A DNA stretch of 41,023 nucleotides, from the NCBI GenBank assembly GCA_945891505.1, contig CAMDDL010000021.1:1-41023 (forward strand). Direction: 5' to 3'. Positions 7,829 through 15,994 of this stretch are shown in pieces (position 1 is the first letter of the stretch; the number at the start of each line of letters is the position of its first letter). Below the pieces are notes generated by a model that searched no databases, had not been told where the DNA came from, and saw only the letters and a program-made list of their open reading frames with translations. This DNA is from Maricaulis salignorans. GTDB lineage: Bacteria > Pseudomonadota > Alphaproteobacteria > Caulobacterales > Aquidulcibacteraceae. A program made the position numbers and the translations under genes.

Positions 7829-10800
7829 CGACCGACCACAGGCCCTTGCGGGGGATCACGCGGAGCTTGCACACCGGCACGTGCAGCAAGACTTTTGGGG
7901 GCTGCTTGATTTTGTGCCGTCTTCGGTGCGGTGCTCGCTGATCGCTGTGGAGCACGCTGAGGACCAGACGCGACAGCGGGAGAGCGTTGTGGCGGCAAGC
8001 TTGGACGCGCGTCTGGCAACAGGGGTGCCGCTTCCTTTTGGGCTCCCTCAGGCTGAAGCGCCTTTGGCAAGACCGAAAGCAAAGCAGAGGTCAAACGTCC
8101 ATTCGGATTGCCATCGGTTGGCCCAATCGCCCGCGCAGCTTGGCTGGTCTCGGCTTCTGTTGGGGTCTCGATACGGTTCAAGCGATCCCGCAAGCGGCGC
8201 ATCAGACCGTCATAGGGGGAGCCGCCGGTGGCGATTTTTACAGCCGATTGTAGCGAAGCACTCGACGGAATGGCACTGTCCGTTACCACTTTGAAGGCTT
8301 CGGCATAGGCGCTTTTGCTCATCGCTTGGCCGTGCGTGCGAACAAGCCCGCGATTAAACCCGTCTTCGCGCGCCATAGCTTGCGCAACCGCAACCCGCAG
8401 CACTTCGCCTGCATCTTCTGGAGACAAAGTTGGCCGTGCAGGCGGCAAAGAACCGCGCGCATTGGCTGCCGCATTGGGCCAGTCGCCTGCCCGCATGTAA
8501 ATCTCGGTCCGCACCCGTGCTGCATCGGGGGAGTCGTCAAATTCAATGGTCTCCAGCGCGTGATCCTTGCGACCCAGTTCGGCCAAGCTTGCCGCTTCGA
8601 TCAAACGGCGCTGTTCATTCAATGGTTCTGGCAAGAGCGACACGCGGCTATTCCAGATCGCCCGCAAGGCCTCTTCAGGACGGCGGTCCATCAAATAAAG
8701 TGCGGCAAGATCGGTCGCGACTTGGGCTTTAGAGAAGCCTTCGAGGCGCTTATCGACTTGGTGCTGCAACAATTGCGTGGCTTGGGGTAGCAGATCCAGC
8801 GCCACTAAGCGCTCTGCCAAGCCGCGCACCATGCGGTCCCCATCTGGCCCAATCGGAGCCAAAGTACGGAAGTCATAGAAAAGCGCCAAGGCTTGGATTG
8901 GGTCCATACCATCCGCGCCGCCTTCGAGGAACAAGAACTTGAACTGTTTGAACAATTCATCGCGAAGACGACGAGCAGCTGGCAGATCAGGACGCAGAGT
9001 CGAGGCGCTAGCCATCGTCGTCAGGCCAGAGCGAATATCGCCAGCTTGGATATAAAGGCCCCCCAAACGACGCAGAATGTCCAATTCTAAGTCGTCACCG
9101 CGCCACGTGTAACGAAGGGCATCTAGTGCCTTGATCGATTCAATCGGCGGAATTTTGCCGCTCGATTCTCCAAGGTTTGCCTTTTCAAAGGCCGCCCGCG
9201 CGGCAATCTCGCGATCGGGTGCCGTCGCAAGCTTGGTCAAGGCAACCAGCGCCTCGTTGACGCGGCCAGTGGCCCCCATAGCGCGGGCAGCCAGTAGTGC
9301 TGCTTGCAATTGCGTCAGGGGGTTTTGGGCTTCGCGCTGTGCGCTACTTGAGGTCATGGAGGCTAACGCGCCATCACCCAATTCTAAGGCGGCATTTCCA
9401 TTGGCGATGTTAAAGCGGGCACGGTATTCCGGCTCAAAATTCTGAAGCGCTGTTTTGCCACGTTCAAACCGGACGCGAGCTTCGCTGGCATTGCCGCTCA
9501 TCTGCGCAGCCAAACCGGCCCATAATTGTGCGGCAGGATCTTCGGCAACTTCGGGTTCGCTCAACAAATCCAGCGCCGCTTTCCCATGCCCGCCCATCAG
9601 GGTGGCGATACCTTCTAGAGCCAACAACTCGGGAGACCGCTCAAGGGCTGGAACGTCAGCGCGTAATTGCCGGATAACGCCAGAGGCCTCCGCCCCCAAA
9701 TCCCACGCAATAAGGAACCTAGCGAGATCCAATCGGGAGGTGATCTTATTATTGGTATCACCCAATTCAAGCGCGGCTTTGCGACGCAATTTATTGAGGT
9801 TATTGGTGAAATCCGCCTTTGGTCCCACTTGCCAAGACTTAAAGTCGATAAAGCCTGGCGCTGCGGCGGGACCTGCACTGGACTCATCTTCCCCAGCCAA
9901 GCCTGACAGGGCCATCCCCTGTGGGCGTACGAGCACAAAGCCATCGACATCGCGCCGCAATTCGAAATCATCAGTCCTCGGCACAACCACTAAGCCGTGA
10001 AAGGTTTCTGGCAGAACGGCTTCCAAATAAGATCTTTGCGCGCCCAAATTGCTGATTGGGCCTAAGGCCAGCCCGACCAAAAGGGTGTCACCCACCGCAG
10101 GGTCCGTGATCATGCCAGTTGCTGCACCATCGGGCACCAAGGCTTTTACCCGGGAGGTGCCGTCCAAAGCTTGTTCGCGCACCAAACCAATTGAGCGGCC
10201 GGAAACTTGTTTTTCTGGCGATAAAACAACTTTCCACTTTGGACCGATCGGTGTCGGAGTCGCTTGAACCTCAGGCGGCGCGACAATGCGAACACCTGAA
10301 ACCCCCTCACCGCGAACTTTCTCAATTCGGCTGACAAACTTGCCACTTGGCACGCGGCCGACATCCACTTCTGCCGCGGTCGCAAACAGCACGTAAATTG
10401 AATCACCCCGGCGGTACACGGCGGCTGCGGCTGGGGTTTCAAAGTCAAACTCCAGCTGCATCTCCTTACCGACCATTGCGCTGCTCATGCGGACACGCCC
10501 CGTCGGCGCTGGATCTGGCCGCTGAACGATTAAGGCTTCGGCATCAAGCTTGCTGGCTTTCGCTTCTTCGCTCATGGCATCTGGATCTGGCGCTGTTTCC
10601 TTCGCCTCACCTGCTTTAGCGCCTTCTTTGGAAGCTTGCTTACCAGCAACAGATTTGGGAGCGGGCGAGCCAATCTTGCCGCTAGCTTCGTCTTGCAATG
10701 CTTGAATCGTATCGGCGTTTGCCCCTTCGGGCAGAATGTCGATCAGGATCGCGTTGTTGCCGTCGCGGCTGTGACGCACAACACTATTGGGTGCGACATC

Positions 10801-11601
10801 GAGCAGGAAGGAAGAATCTGTATCTGAATTATAGCGCGCGGCATCCTCGACCCGTGCCGGAGGTCGATTGCGAATTGCTGCGGTATCAAAGGCAAATTTG
10901 CCGGGTATCGCAATCGCTAAGCGGTCGCCCCGGCGGGCATAGCCATGGGCAGGCAAAGGAAACTGATTACCTACCCGCGACAAACGCAGGCGGGTGAACT
11001 CCTTGGCCTCAAATACATCCACTTGAACTTTCGGTGCCCCGACCGGCGCAGCCCCATTGATCATTTTTTTGGGTGGGCCAGACTCATCATCGGCTGGGCC
11101 TTCACCCGCTTTTCCTGCTGGGTCCGCTGCCGCCAAGGCTTTGGCCTCGCCTTCAAAGGGCGGTGGTGCTTCTGCATTTGCCGTAACGAAGTCAAAAGCT
11201 TGCACGTTACCGGCGCGGCTTGTCACCACACGGGTTGGCTGTAACAGGGCGACGCGAATGGTTCGCTTGTCAGTGCTTAAAGCCGCCGAAGCAACAAAGT
11301 CTGGCGCGCCTTTAACAAAGTTTGTCGGATCAGCTTCAATGGCGCGCGGCAGACGGATCATTGCAAGGCCATTATTGGGTGTTGCAACAGCCGTGGCGGC
11401 AAGATTGGTACCTGCAGGCCAAGCGATCAAGAGGCGTGCATAGGTTGCATCTTGGCTGGCCGAGAGCGTAACCCCTTTGAGGCCTGGTTGGGCCGAAGGT
11501 GCCGCACCGGCCGCAGGGGCAGCATTTTGGCCATACGCCATCGGTGGCAACGCAAGTGCCACACAGACAACATAAGCAAGTAATCGGCGCAATTTAGCCA
11601 T
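7825..11601 (-). CDS. Large periplasmic TPR protein linked to the flagellar switch operon
   Basis: A 1258-residue exported protein: the signal peptide is MAKLRRLLAYVVCVALALPPMAYG. The first half contains at least three beta-rich segments of similar design (about residues 43-135, 190-295 and 370-460), each with an RLPR/IAIPGKF/VLFAT-type strand pattern reminiscent of AMIN-like modules, joined by Ala/Pro/Lys-rich linkers. From about 600 to 1140 it is alpha-helical with degenerate tetratricopeptide repeats (LARFLIAWDLGAEASGVIRQL, LEGIATLMGGHGKAALDLL and others). The last 100 residues are Pro/Gln/Ala-rich. It follows fliL-fliM-DUF6468-motE in the same direction, 140 bases after motE. I do not recognise a characterised homologue. 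A periplasmic scaffold role near the motor is inference from location only. Confidence 0.8.
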   Translation of the reverse strand: MAKLRRLLAYVVCVALALPPMAYGQNAAPAAGAAPSAQPGLKGVTLSASQDATYARLLIAWPAGTNLAATAVATPNNGLAMIRLPRAIEADPTNFVKGAPDFVASAALSTDKRTIRVALLQPTRVVTSRAGNVQAFDFVTANAEAPPPFEGEAKALAAADPAGKAGEGPADDESGPPKKMINGAAPVGAPKVQVDVFEAKEFTRLRLSRVGNQFPLPAHGYARRGDRLAIAIPGKFAFDTAAIRNRPPARVEDAARYNSDTDSSFLLDVAPNSVVRHSRDGNNAILIDILPEGANADTIQALQDEASGKIGSPAPKSVAGKQASKEGAKAGEAKETAPDPDAMSEEAKASKLDAEALIVQRPDPAPTGRVRMSSAMVGKEMQLEFDFETPAAAAVYRRGDSIYVLFATAAEVDVGRVPSGKFVSRIEKVRGEGVSGVRIVAPPEVQATPTPIGPKWKVVLSPEKQVSGRSIGLVREQALDGTSRVKALVPDGAATGMITDPAVGDTLLVGLALGPISNLGAQRSYLEAVLPETFHGLVVVPRTDDFELRRDVDGFVLVRPQGMALSGLAGEDESSAGPAAAPGFIDFKSWQVGPKADFTNNLNKLRRKAALELGDTNNKITSRLDLARFLIAWDLGAEASGVIRQLRADVPALERSPELLALEGIATLMGGHGKAALDLLSEPEVAEDPAAQLWAGLAAQMSGNASEARVRFERGKTALQNFEPEYRARFNIANGNAALELGDGALASMTSSSAQREAQNPLTQLQAALLAARAMGATGRVNEALVALTKLATAPDREIAARAAFEKANLGESSGKIPPIESIKALDALRYTWRGDDLELDILRRLGGLYIQAGDIRSGLTTMASASTLRPDLPAARRLRDELFKQFKFLFLEGGADGMDPIQALALFYDFRTLAPIGPDGDRMVRGLAERLVALDLLPQATQLLQHQVDKRLEGFSKAQVATDLAALYLMDRRPEEALRAIWNSRVSLLPEPLNEQRRLIEAASLAELGRKDHALETIEFDDSPDAARVRTEIYMRAGDWPNAAANARGSLPPARPTLSPEDAGEVLRVAVAQAMAREDGFNRGLVRTHGQAMSKSAYAEAFKVVTDSAIPSSASLQSAVKIATGGSPYDGLMRRLRDRLNRIETPTEAETSQAARAIGPTDGNPNGRLTSALLSVLPKALQPEGAQKEAAPLLPDARPSLPPQRSPAVASGPQRAPQRSASTAPKTAQNQAAPKSLAARAGVQAPRDPPQGPVVGR

Positions 11602-11741
11602 CTGGTCTCTAAGTCAGATCTCTTGTTCTCACTGCCGGACCACGTCTGGCCCAGTTTCTGGAGAAATCTGCTTATGCCTGAATCCGGTTAAGCTCCCCTT
11701 ACCAGTGAAGACCGACTGAAAGAGGCAGAACTGCGATTAAC

Positions 11742-12701
11742 TTAAGCTTTTGGCCGCTGGGCGGGGTCTGCCGGTGCCTGCCCTGTTGCCGCTTTTGCAG
11801 CTGGCTGTGGTGTTGACGGGTTGTTTGGCGCTTTTGGCGTCGGCGCGCGCGGCGCTGTTGGCCCGGCCCCGGCTGGACCTGCCCCTTTGGCATCTAACGC
11901 AGCATTGGCCGCAGCCGAACCTTTTGGCGCAGGACCACCTTTGGCTTGGTTATTCAGCGCGGCTTGCTGGCCAGGCGCTTTCGCAGGCGGGGCTTTAGCT
12001 GCAGGTGGGGTTGCAGGTGCTGTTGCATTTTGGGGTGCAGGTGGCGGGCTAGCTGCCATAACAGGCAAGGTTGGCGCATCAATTTCAGCCAAACGACGGG
12101 TGACTTCGCGTGCACGCTCTGGCGACATTTTAGCCAGAATGAGCGAGAGCGACTGCTCCTTCATTTTCTGCGCGATTTTCAACAAGACCTCGGTGTCCAA
12201 ACCTTCCCAGACCGCCGCCGCATCCTTGGGCTTCATTTTCTCATAGACGCGGACGAGCGAAGTAATTCGCTGGGATTCCAAATCATCAACTTGGCCCAAC
12301 AGCTTCTGAAGATTACCTTCTACGGCCTTTAAGGCGCTCATGCGCTCTTGAATCTTCGCGTCTGTCGTGGCGAGCAGGTTTTCCCGCGTGACAATATCGC
12401 GCTCGCGCGTGTCGAGGGTTTGACGACGCTCTTGCAAGGTTTGCAGCAGCCGGAACTCAGCGGCGCTAATGCCCGCTTCCTTAGCCAAATCGACAGGCAA
12501 GCACATCGGTGGCCCTGCTTTAGGGGCGGCAGCCCCGGCAGCTGGTGCCCCAGCATCAGCAGGTGCGGCAGCTTCTTTTTTCGGGGCTTCGCCTGCGGCC
12601 ATTGCATTGGTCGCGTCAAATGCAACGCGGCCGACTTGTGCCAAGCCGACCACGCCCAAACCTATAGCCAAAGCCGTTAAAGGCCGAAGCTTAAAACTCA
12701 T
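11742..12701 (-). CDS. motE: MotE-like protein with MgtE N-domain
   Basis: A 319-residue exported or membrane-anchored protein. It has an N-terminal hydrophobic segment (LTALAIGLGVVGLAQVGRVAF), an Ala/Pro-rich linker, a long coiled coil (LQERRQTLDTRERDIVTRENLL to QVDDLESQ), then an MgtE intracellular N-type domain (LVRVYEKMKPKDAAAVWEGLD to LILAKMSPERAREVTRRLAEI). A Pro/Ala tail of about 100 residues follows. This domain order matches MotE, a chaperone of periplasmic MotC in Sinorhizobium, but no motC is visible here. ATG 12701 overlaps the upstream stop by 4 bases and has GGGGTGG in front. A GTG at 12716 is the alternative. Confidence 0.8.
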   Translation of the reverse strand: MSFKLRPLTALAIGLGVVGLAQVGRVAFDATNAMAAGEAPKKEAAAPADAGAPAAGAAAPKAGPPMCLPVDLAKEAGISAAEFRLLQTLQERRQTLDTRERDIVTRENLLATTDAKIQERMSALKAVEGNLQKLLGQVDDLESQRITSLVRVYEKMKPKDAAAVWEGLDTEVLLKIAQKMKEQSLSLILAKMSPERAREVTRRLAEIDAPTLPVMAASPPPAPQNATAPATPPAAKAPPAKAPGQQAALNNQAKGGPAPKGSAAANAALDAKGAGPAGAGPTAPRAPTPKAPNNPSTPQPAAKAATGQAPADPAQRPKA

Positions 12702-13132
12702 CTTAATCCACCCCACGTTTCAGCCAACGGGCGACCGCGCCGCGCCAGCCGGAAATCTTCTTCTACTTCTTCTTCATCCCAACGCAGGTCGCGCTTTTGC
12801 CGAGTTGGTGCAGGTTCAGGCGCTGGCGCTGGCTTCAGCTCGACGGCGCGCGCGGTTGTTACCAGAAACTTCAAGGCCTCAGCCGCCGCGCGGGCCTCTT
12901 CAATGTTGCGTTGAAGGTCCTCCCCAGCGGCCTCGGAGACAGACTTTAATGCCGCGACAGAGGCCTCAGCCCGACCGACAGCCAAAGCGAGTTCTGTCGC
13001 CGCCGCCGCCACACCGTCCTTGCCTTCACGAAGGGCGGTGATTTTGCGGTCCAGACGGATGCACAAAACCGCGACAGCCAACATCGCAACCGCCAAAATG
13101 ATCTGCGCAATAGGGATATAGAGGTCGGTCAT
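12698..13132 (-). CDS. Single-pass membrane protein, DUF6468-like, in the fliM operon
   Basis: A 144-residue bitopic protein. One transmembrane helix near the N-terminus (IAQIILAVAMLAVAVLCIRL) is followed by a basic patch, a coiled-coil stretch (ELALAVGRAEASVAALKSVSEAAGEDLQRNIEEARAAAEALKF region) and a Pro/charged tail with EEEVEEDF. Small proteins of this design occupy the slot between fliM and the MgtE-like gene in many Alphaproteobacteria. In Caulobacter I recall the flagellar-positioning protein PflI from this neighbourhood, but I cannot confirm orthology. Both ends overlap neighbours by 4 bases (ATGA), showing tight translational coupling. Confidence 0.75.
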   Translation of the reverse strand: MTDLYIPIAQIILAVAMLAVAVLCIRLDRKITALREGKDGVAAAATELALAVGRAEASVAALKSVSEAAGEDLQRNIEEARAAAEALKFLVTTARAVELKPAPAPEPAPTRQKRDLRWDEEEVEEDFRLARRGRPLAETWGGLR

Positions 13133-14268
13133 TGGCTCAAGAGTTCTCGTCTTGCTGAGTTTGTTATTGGCCCATCCAGAGACAAAGCGATCGCACGGCC
13201 TATCTTGCCCATGCGGCCTTTGGTCAAAGCTATCTGCCCGCAGCGCAATTCCACGCTGCCGTCTGGGGGCTGGTTCAAGAACACGGTTTCACCGACCTTT
13301 AAGTTAAGCAAGCGGCCGAGTGGCACCGGCAGTTCGTCAAGGACAGCTTCAACCTGCATATCCGTGGACCAAAGTTCGGTAGCCAAGTGACCTTCCCAGA
13401 TATTATCCCGACCAAATTTCTCACCCATGAATTGCTGGATGAGCATTTTACGGATTGGTTCAAGGGTTGCGTAAGGAAGCAAGAGCTCGACCCGACCGCC
13501 GCGGTCTTCCATATCGATCCGCATCTTGATCATGATGGCAGCGTTGGCAGGCCGCGCGATGGCGGCAAAGCGCGGGTTGGTTTCAATCCGGTCCAGCGAG
13601 AAGTCCACTTGCTTCAGGGGCTCAAACGCGGCCTGCATATCTTGCAAGATCACTTCGATCATCCGCGTCACAAGCATGCGCTCAATCGTCGTATAAGGGC
13701 GGCCTTCGATCCGCATGGCGGTCGTGCCACGTCGGCCTCCCAACAACACGTCCACGATTGAGTAAATCAAATTGGAATCAACGGTCATCAGGCCGTAATT
13801 GTCCAATTGCTCAGCACGGAAAACGGCCAAAATAGCTGGCAAAGGGATGGAGTTCAGATAATCGCCAAACCGGATCGACGAGATGTGATCGAGGGATACT
13901 TCAACGTTGTCGGACGTAAAGTTACGCAAGCTGGTCGTCATCAACCGCACCAAGCGGTCAAAGACGATTTCCAACATCGGCAAGCGTTCGTAAGAAACGA
14001 GGGCGGAGTTAATGATCCCGCGGATGCCGTTCTTTTCATCGCCGTCATCATCACCTAGGTCAAAACCTAAGAGCGAGTCGATTTCGTCTTGATTCAGAAC
14101 CCGTTCGGCACCAATAGCAGAGGCAGAAATGGTTTTGCCGGTTTCACCACCGACCATGGCTTCCCATTCGGCGGCAAAGGCATCATCGCCGCCGCCACCC
14201 GTGGCATCGCCCGCGGTCTCTGCTTCCCAAGCGGCCGCCATTGCATCTTGATCAAGATCATCCGCCAT
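13129..14268 (-). CDS. fliM: Flagellar motor switch protein FliM
   Basis: FliM is the C-ring protein that binds phospho-CheY. The CheY-binding motif LNQDEIDSLLGF is at residues 58-69, not at the very N-terminus as in enteric FliM. Before it lie two similar segments, DAMAAAWEAE (8-17) and DAFAAEWEAM (29-38). The central CheC-like domain (YERLPMLEIVFDRLVRLMTTSLRNFTSDNVEV) and C-terminal SpoA domain (LNLKVGETVFLNQPPDGSVELRCGQ) are complete. Its start overlaps the fliL stop by 1 base. Confidence 0.95.
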   Translation of the reverse strand: MADDLDQDAMAAAWEAETAGDATGGGGDDAFAAEWEAMVGGETGKTISASAIGAERVLNQDEIDSLLGFDLGDDDGDEKNGIRGIINSALVSYERLPMLEIVFDRLVRLMTTSLRNFTSDNVEVSLDHISSIRFGDYLNSIPLPAILAVFRAEQLDNYGLMTVDSNLIYSIVDVLLGGRRGTTAMRIEGRPYTTIERMLVTRMIEVILQDMQAAFEPLKQVDFSLDRIETNPRFAAIARPANAAIMIKMRIDMEDRGGRVELLLPYATLEPIRKMLIQQFMGEKFGRDNIWEGHLATELWSTDMQVEAVLDELPVPLGRLLNLKVGETVFLNQPPDGSVELRCGQIALTKGRMGKIGRAIALSLDGPITNSARRELLSQ

Positions 14269-14915
14269 TATTGAACCAACATTTCTTCGATGAGAACCGC
14301 ATCGACTTGGGCTGGCGCAATTGCCAAATTGACCCGCTTCAAAAGCTCAAGCTGCAACCGGGAATAGCCAGCAGAGCCCGCAATATCTTCCATGCGCAGT
14401 TCACGAAGGAAGCCTGTATATTGATCAAGAATGCGGGGCAGAAGCGGCTCAATCGTCGCTGCAGTTTCCATGTCCTTGGCTTGCAATGTCAGACGAAGTT
14501 TCAAATAAGCAGGGCGCGAGTCAGCGGTGGCAATGTTGACGATCAGGTCTGGGAGCGTGACGAACCCTTCCCCGTTAGGACCTTCAGCCAGTTTTATACC
14601 GCCTTCTTTCTTTTCACCGCCCTTGCCTTCTTTGCCCTCTTTGCCTTTTTCCTTTTTCTTTTCGTCCTTTTTCTTCTTGTCCTCTTCCTTGCCCTTTTCA
14701 CCGTTCGCATCGGCAACGGCAGCAGGCTTCTTAGCGAAGACTAGAAAATAGGCTGCAGCACCACCGCCACCTAAAAGCAAAATGGCAGGTAGAACGATGA
14801 ATAAGATCAGCTGTTTGCCGGCAAGCTTCTTCTTGCCACCCGCGCCTTCTTCCCCTTCAGCACCATCTGCGCCTTCAGGAGGGGCGTCACCCTTTTTCTC
14901 TTTTTTTCCGGCCAT
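14268..14915 (-). CDS. fliL: Flagellar basal body-associated protein FliL
   Basis: FliL associates with the stator around the basal body. The 215-residue product has a cytoplasmic Lys-rich N-terminus, one transmembrane helix (LILFIVLPAILLLGGGGAAAYFLVF), a linker of about 40 residues made almost only of Lys, Glu, Asp and Gly, and the periplasmic FliL domain (FVTLPDLIVNIATADSRPAYLKLRLTLQ; ending LIEEMLVQ). The length is greater than typical because of the charged linker. It is the first gene of the minus-strand switch operon and is divergent from flgF across a 320-base regulatory region. Confidence 0.92.
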   Translation of the reverse strand: MAGKKEKKGDAPPEGADGAEGEEGAGGKKKLAGKQLILFIVLPAILLLGGGGAAAYFLVFAKKPAAVADANGEKGKEEDKKKKDEKKKEKGKEGKEGKGGEKKEGGIKLAEGPNGEGFVTLPDLIVNIATADSRPAYLKLRLTLQAKDMETAATIEPLLPRILDQYTGFLRELRMEDIAGSAGYSRLQLELLKRVNLAIAPAQVDAVLIEEMLVQ

Positions 14916-15030
14916 TAGAGTCTCTCATTGGCGTGAACGAGCACCGACTCAGCGGGCACGCATGGGCGTTTCTAGTCCCCAGAATTAAGCCAATCGTGGT
15001 TAATGAAATGTCACCAAATCTTAACCATGC

Positions 15031-15043
15031 GGCAAAAACTGCC
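15031..15043. promoter_or_regulatory. GGCA-N5-TGCC inverted repeat, distal site
   Basis: GGCAAAAACTGCC has 4-base inverted arms around 5 bases. It lies about 110 bases upstream of the flgF sigma-54 promoter, a distance typical of enhancer sites. It resembles the GGCA/TGCC-type ftr elements bound by FlbD in Caulobacter. The function is inferred. Confidence 0.5.
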
Positions 15044-15083
15044 CAGAGACAGACCAAAAACGCCCAATGCGGCCAATTCTTCA

Positions 15084-15098
15084 CGGCATCATCTGCCG
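15084..15098. promoter_or_regulatory. GGCA-N5-TGCC inverted repeat, proximal site
   Basis: CGGCATCATCTGCCG has the same GGCA-N5-TGCC design, extended by one base pair. Its centre is 54 bases from the distal site and about 60 bases upstream of the sigma-54 -24 element. Confidence 0.5.
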
Positions 15099-15147
15099 AA
15101 CTCGAGCGCCAACCATTTTATACTATTGAATTTTAATGATTAATTCT

Positions 15148-15163
15148 TGGCCCGGCGCTTGCA
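15148..15163 (+). promoter_or_regulatory. Sigma-54 promoter of flgF operon
   Basis: TGGCCCGGCGCTTGCA matches the -24/-12 consensus TGGCACG-N4-TTGCA at all but one of the defined bases and keeps the GG-N10-GC spacing (GG 15149-15150, GC 15161-15162). Transcription would start near 15174, about 60 bases before the flgF ATG. Sigma-54 control of flgF is known in Caulobacter. Confidence 0.85.
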
Positions 15164-15235
15164 AGGTGTAGGGCCTGGCTCAGAGAAGTTGGTGCCAAAG
15201 CGCATCGTGAGCTCACCTAGAAGGTAAATTTAGAG

Positions 15236-15973
15236 ATGGACAATACACTTCTCATTACTCTTTCGGCCCAAAATGCCTTGCGGCGACAAATGGATGTCGC
15301 GGCAAACAACATGGCGAACGTCTCCACCGCTGGCTTTAAGTCAGAATCGGTCTTGTTTGAGCCGGTCATTCGCCGGCCCGCCTCCATTGCTGAAAGACCG
15401 AAGACGGTTGAGTTTGTCCGCGATTATACGATCGCGCGCGACTTCCGCCCCGGTGCCCTGCAGCGCACAGACAATCCACTTGATTTTGCTTTGGCTGGCG
15501 AAGGCTATTTCACCGTCCAGACGCCGCAAGGCAATGCCTATACCCGCGACGGCCGCTTCCAAATGGATACGCAAGGCCGCATCGTAACAGGCGATGGCCG
15601 CGCCATTCTTGATACGACTGGCCAGCCCATTACCTTAGACATTACCCAAGGCGAGCCTCTGGTCGCGAAGAATGGATCTATCCAGCAAAACGGCGTGACA
15701 GTGGCCCAACTTGGCATCGCGCGGTTTGACCGACCCGGTGCCCTCGACAAAGTCGGTGACAATCTCTGGAGGCCTACCGATGAAGCGGCCCAAGCGGCAG
15801 CCGACCCGCAAGTCGTCCAAGGCATGATCGAAGGTTCCAATGTCGTCGCGGTGACAGAGCTTACCCGCATCATGGAAATCAGTCGCGCTTTTGAAAGCGC
15901 AACCCGTCTGCAGAAACAAACTGAGGACTTGCGCGGCCGAGCGATCGAACGTCTCGCCCGGGTTCAATCCTAA
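15236..15973 (+). CDS. flgF: Flagellar proximal rod protein FlgF
   Basis: A 245-residue rod subunit of the FlgE/F/G family. It begins MDNTLLITLSAQNALRRQMD and has the rod signature VAANNMANVSTAGFKSE. The central DNPLDFALAGEGYFTVQTPQGNAYTRDGRF block and C-terminal EGSNVVAVTELTRIMEISRAFES are family hallmarks. It leads flgF-flgG-flgA-flgH and follows the sigma-54 promoter at 15148. AAGG upstream is a modest ribosome-binding site. Confidence 0.95.
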   Translation: MDNTLLITLSAQNALRRQMDVAANNMANVSTAGFKSESVLFEPVIRRPASIAERPKTVEFVRDYTIARDFRPGALQRTDNPLDFALAGEGYFTVQTPQGNAYTRDGRFQMDTQGRIVTGDGRAILDTTGQPITLDITQGEPLVAKNGSIQQNGVTVAQLGIARFDRPGALDKVGDNLWRPTDEAAQAAADPQVVQGMIEGSNVVAVTELTRIMEISRAFESATRLQKQTEDLRGRAIERLARVQS

Positions 15974-15994
15974 TCTGACTAAAGGACCAAGCAC

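Larger units (their letters stand above)
14916..15235. other. fliL-flgF divergent regulatory region
   Basis: This 320-base region holds no gene. It contains the sigma-54 promoter and two inverted repeats listed separately. TTAA half-sites lie at 14985, 15000 and 15021. Read on the minus strand, TTAAGATTTGGTGAC (15010-15024) is a degenerate CtrA box that could serve fliL, but its second half matches poorly. Confidence 0.55.

Noticed and set aside
14998-15024. CtrA box for fliL
   Set aside because: The TTAA half-sites are 17 bases apart, and the 7-base-spaced partner is TGAC, so it is too degenerate to list as a site.
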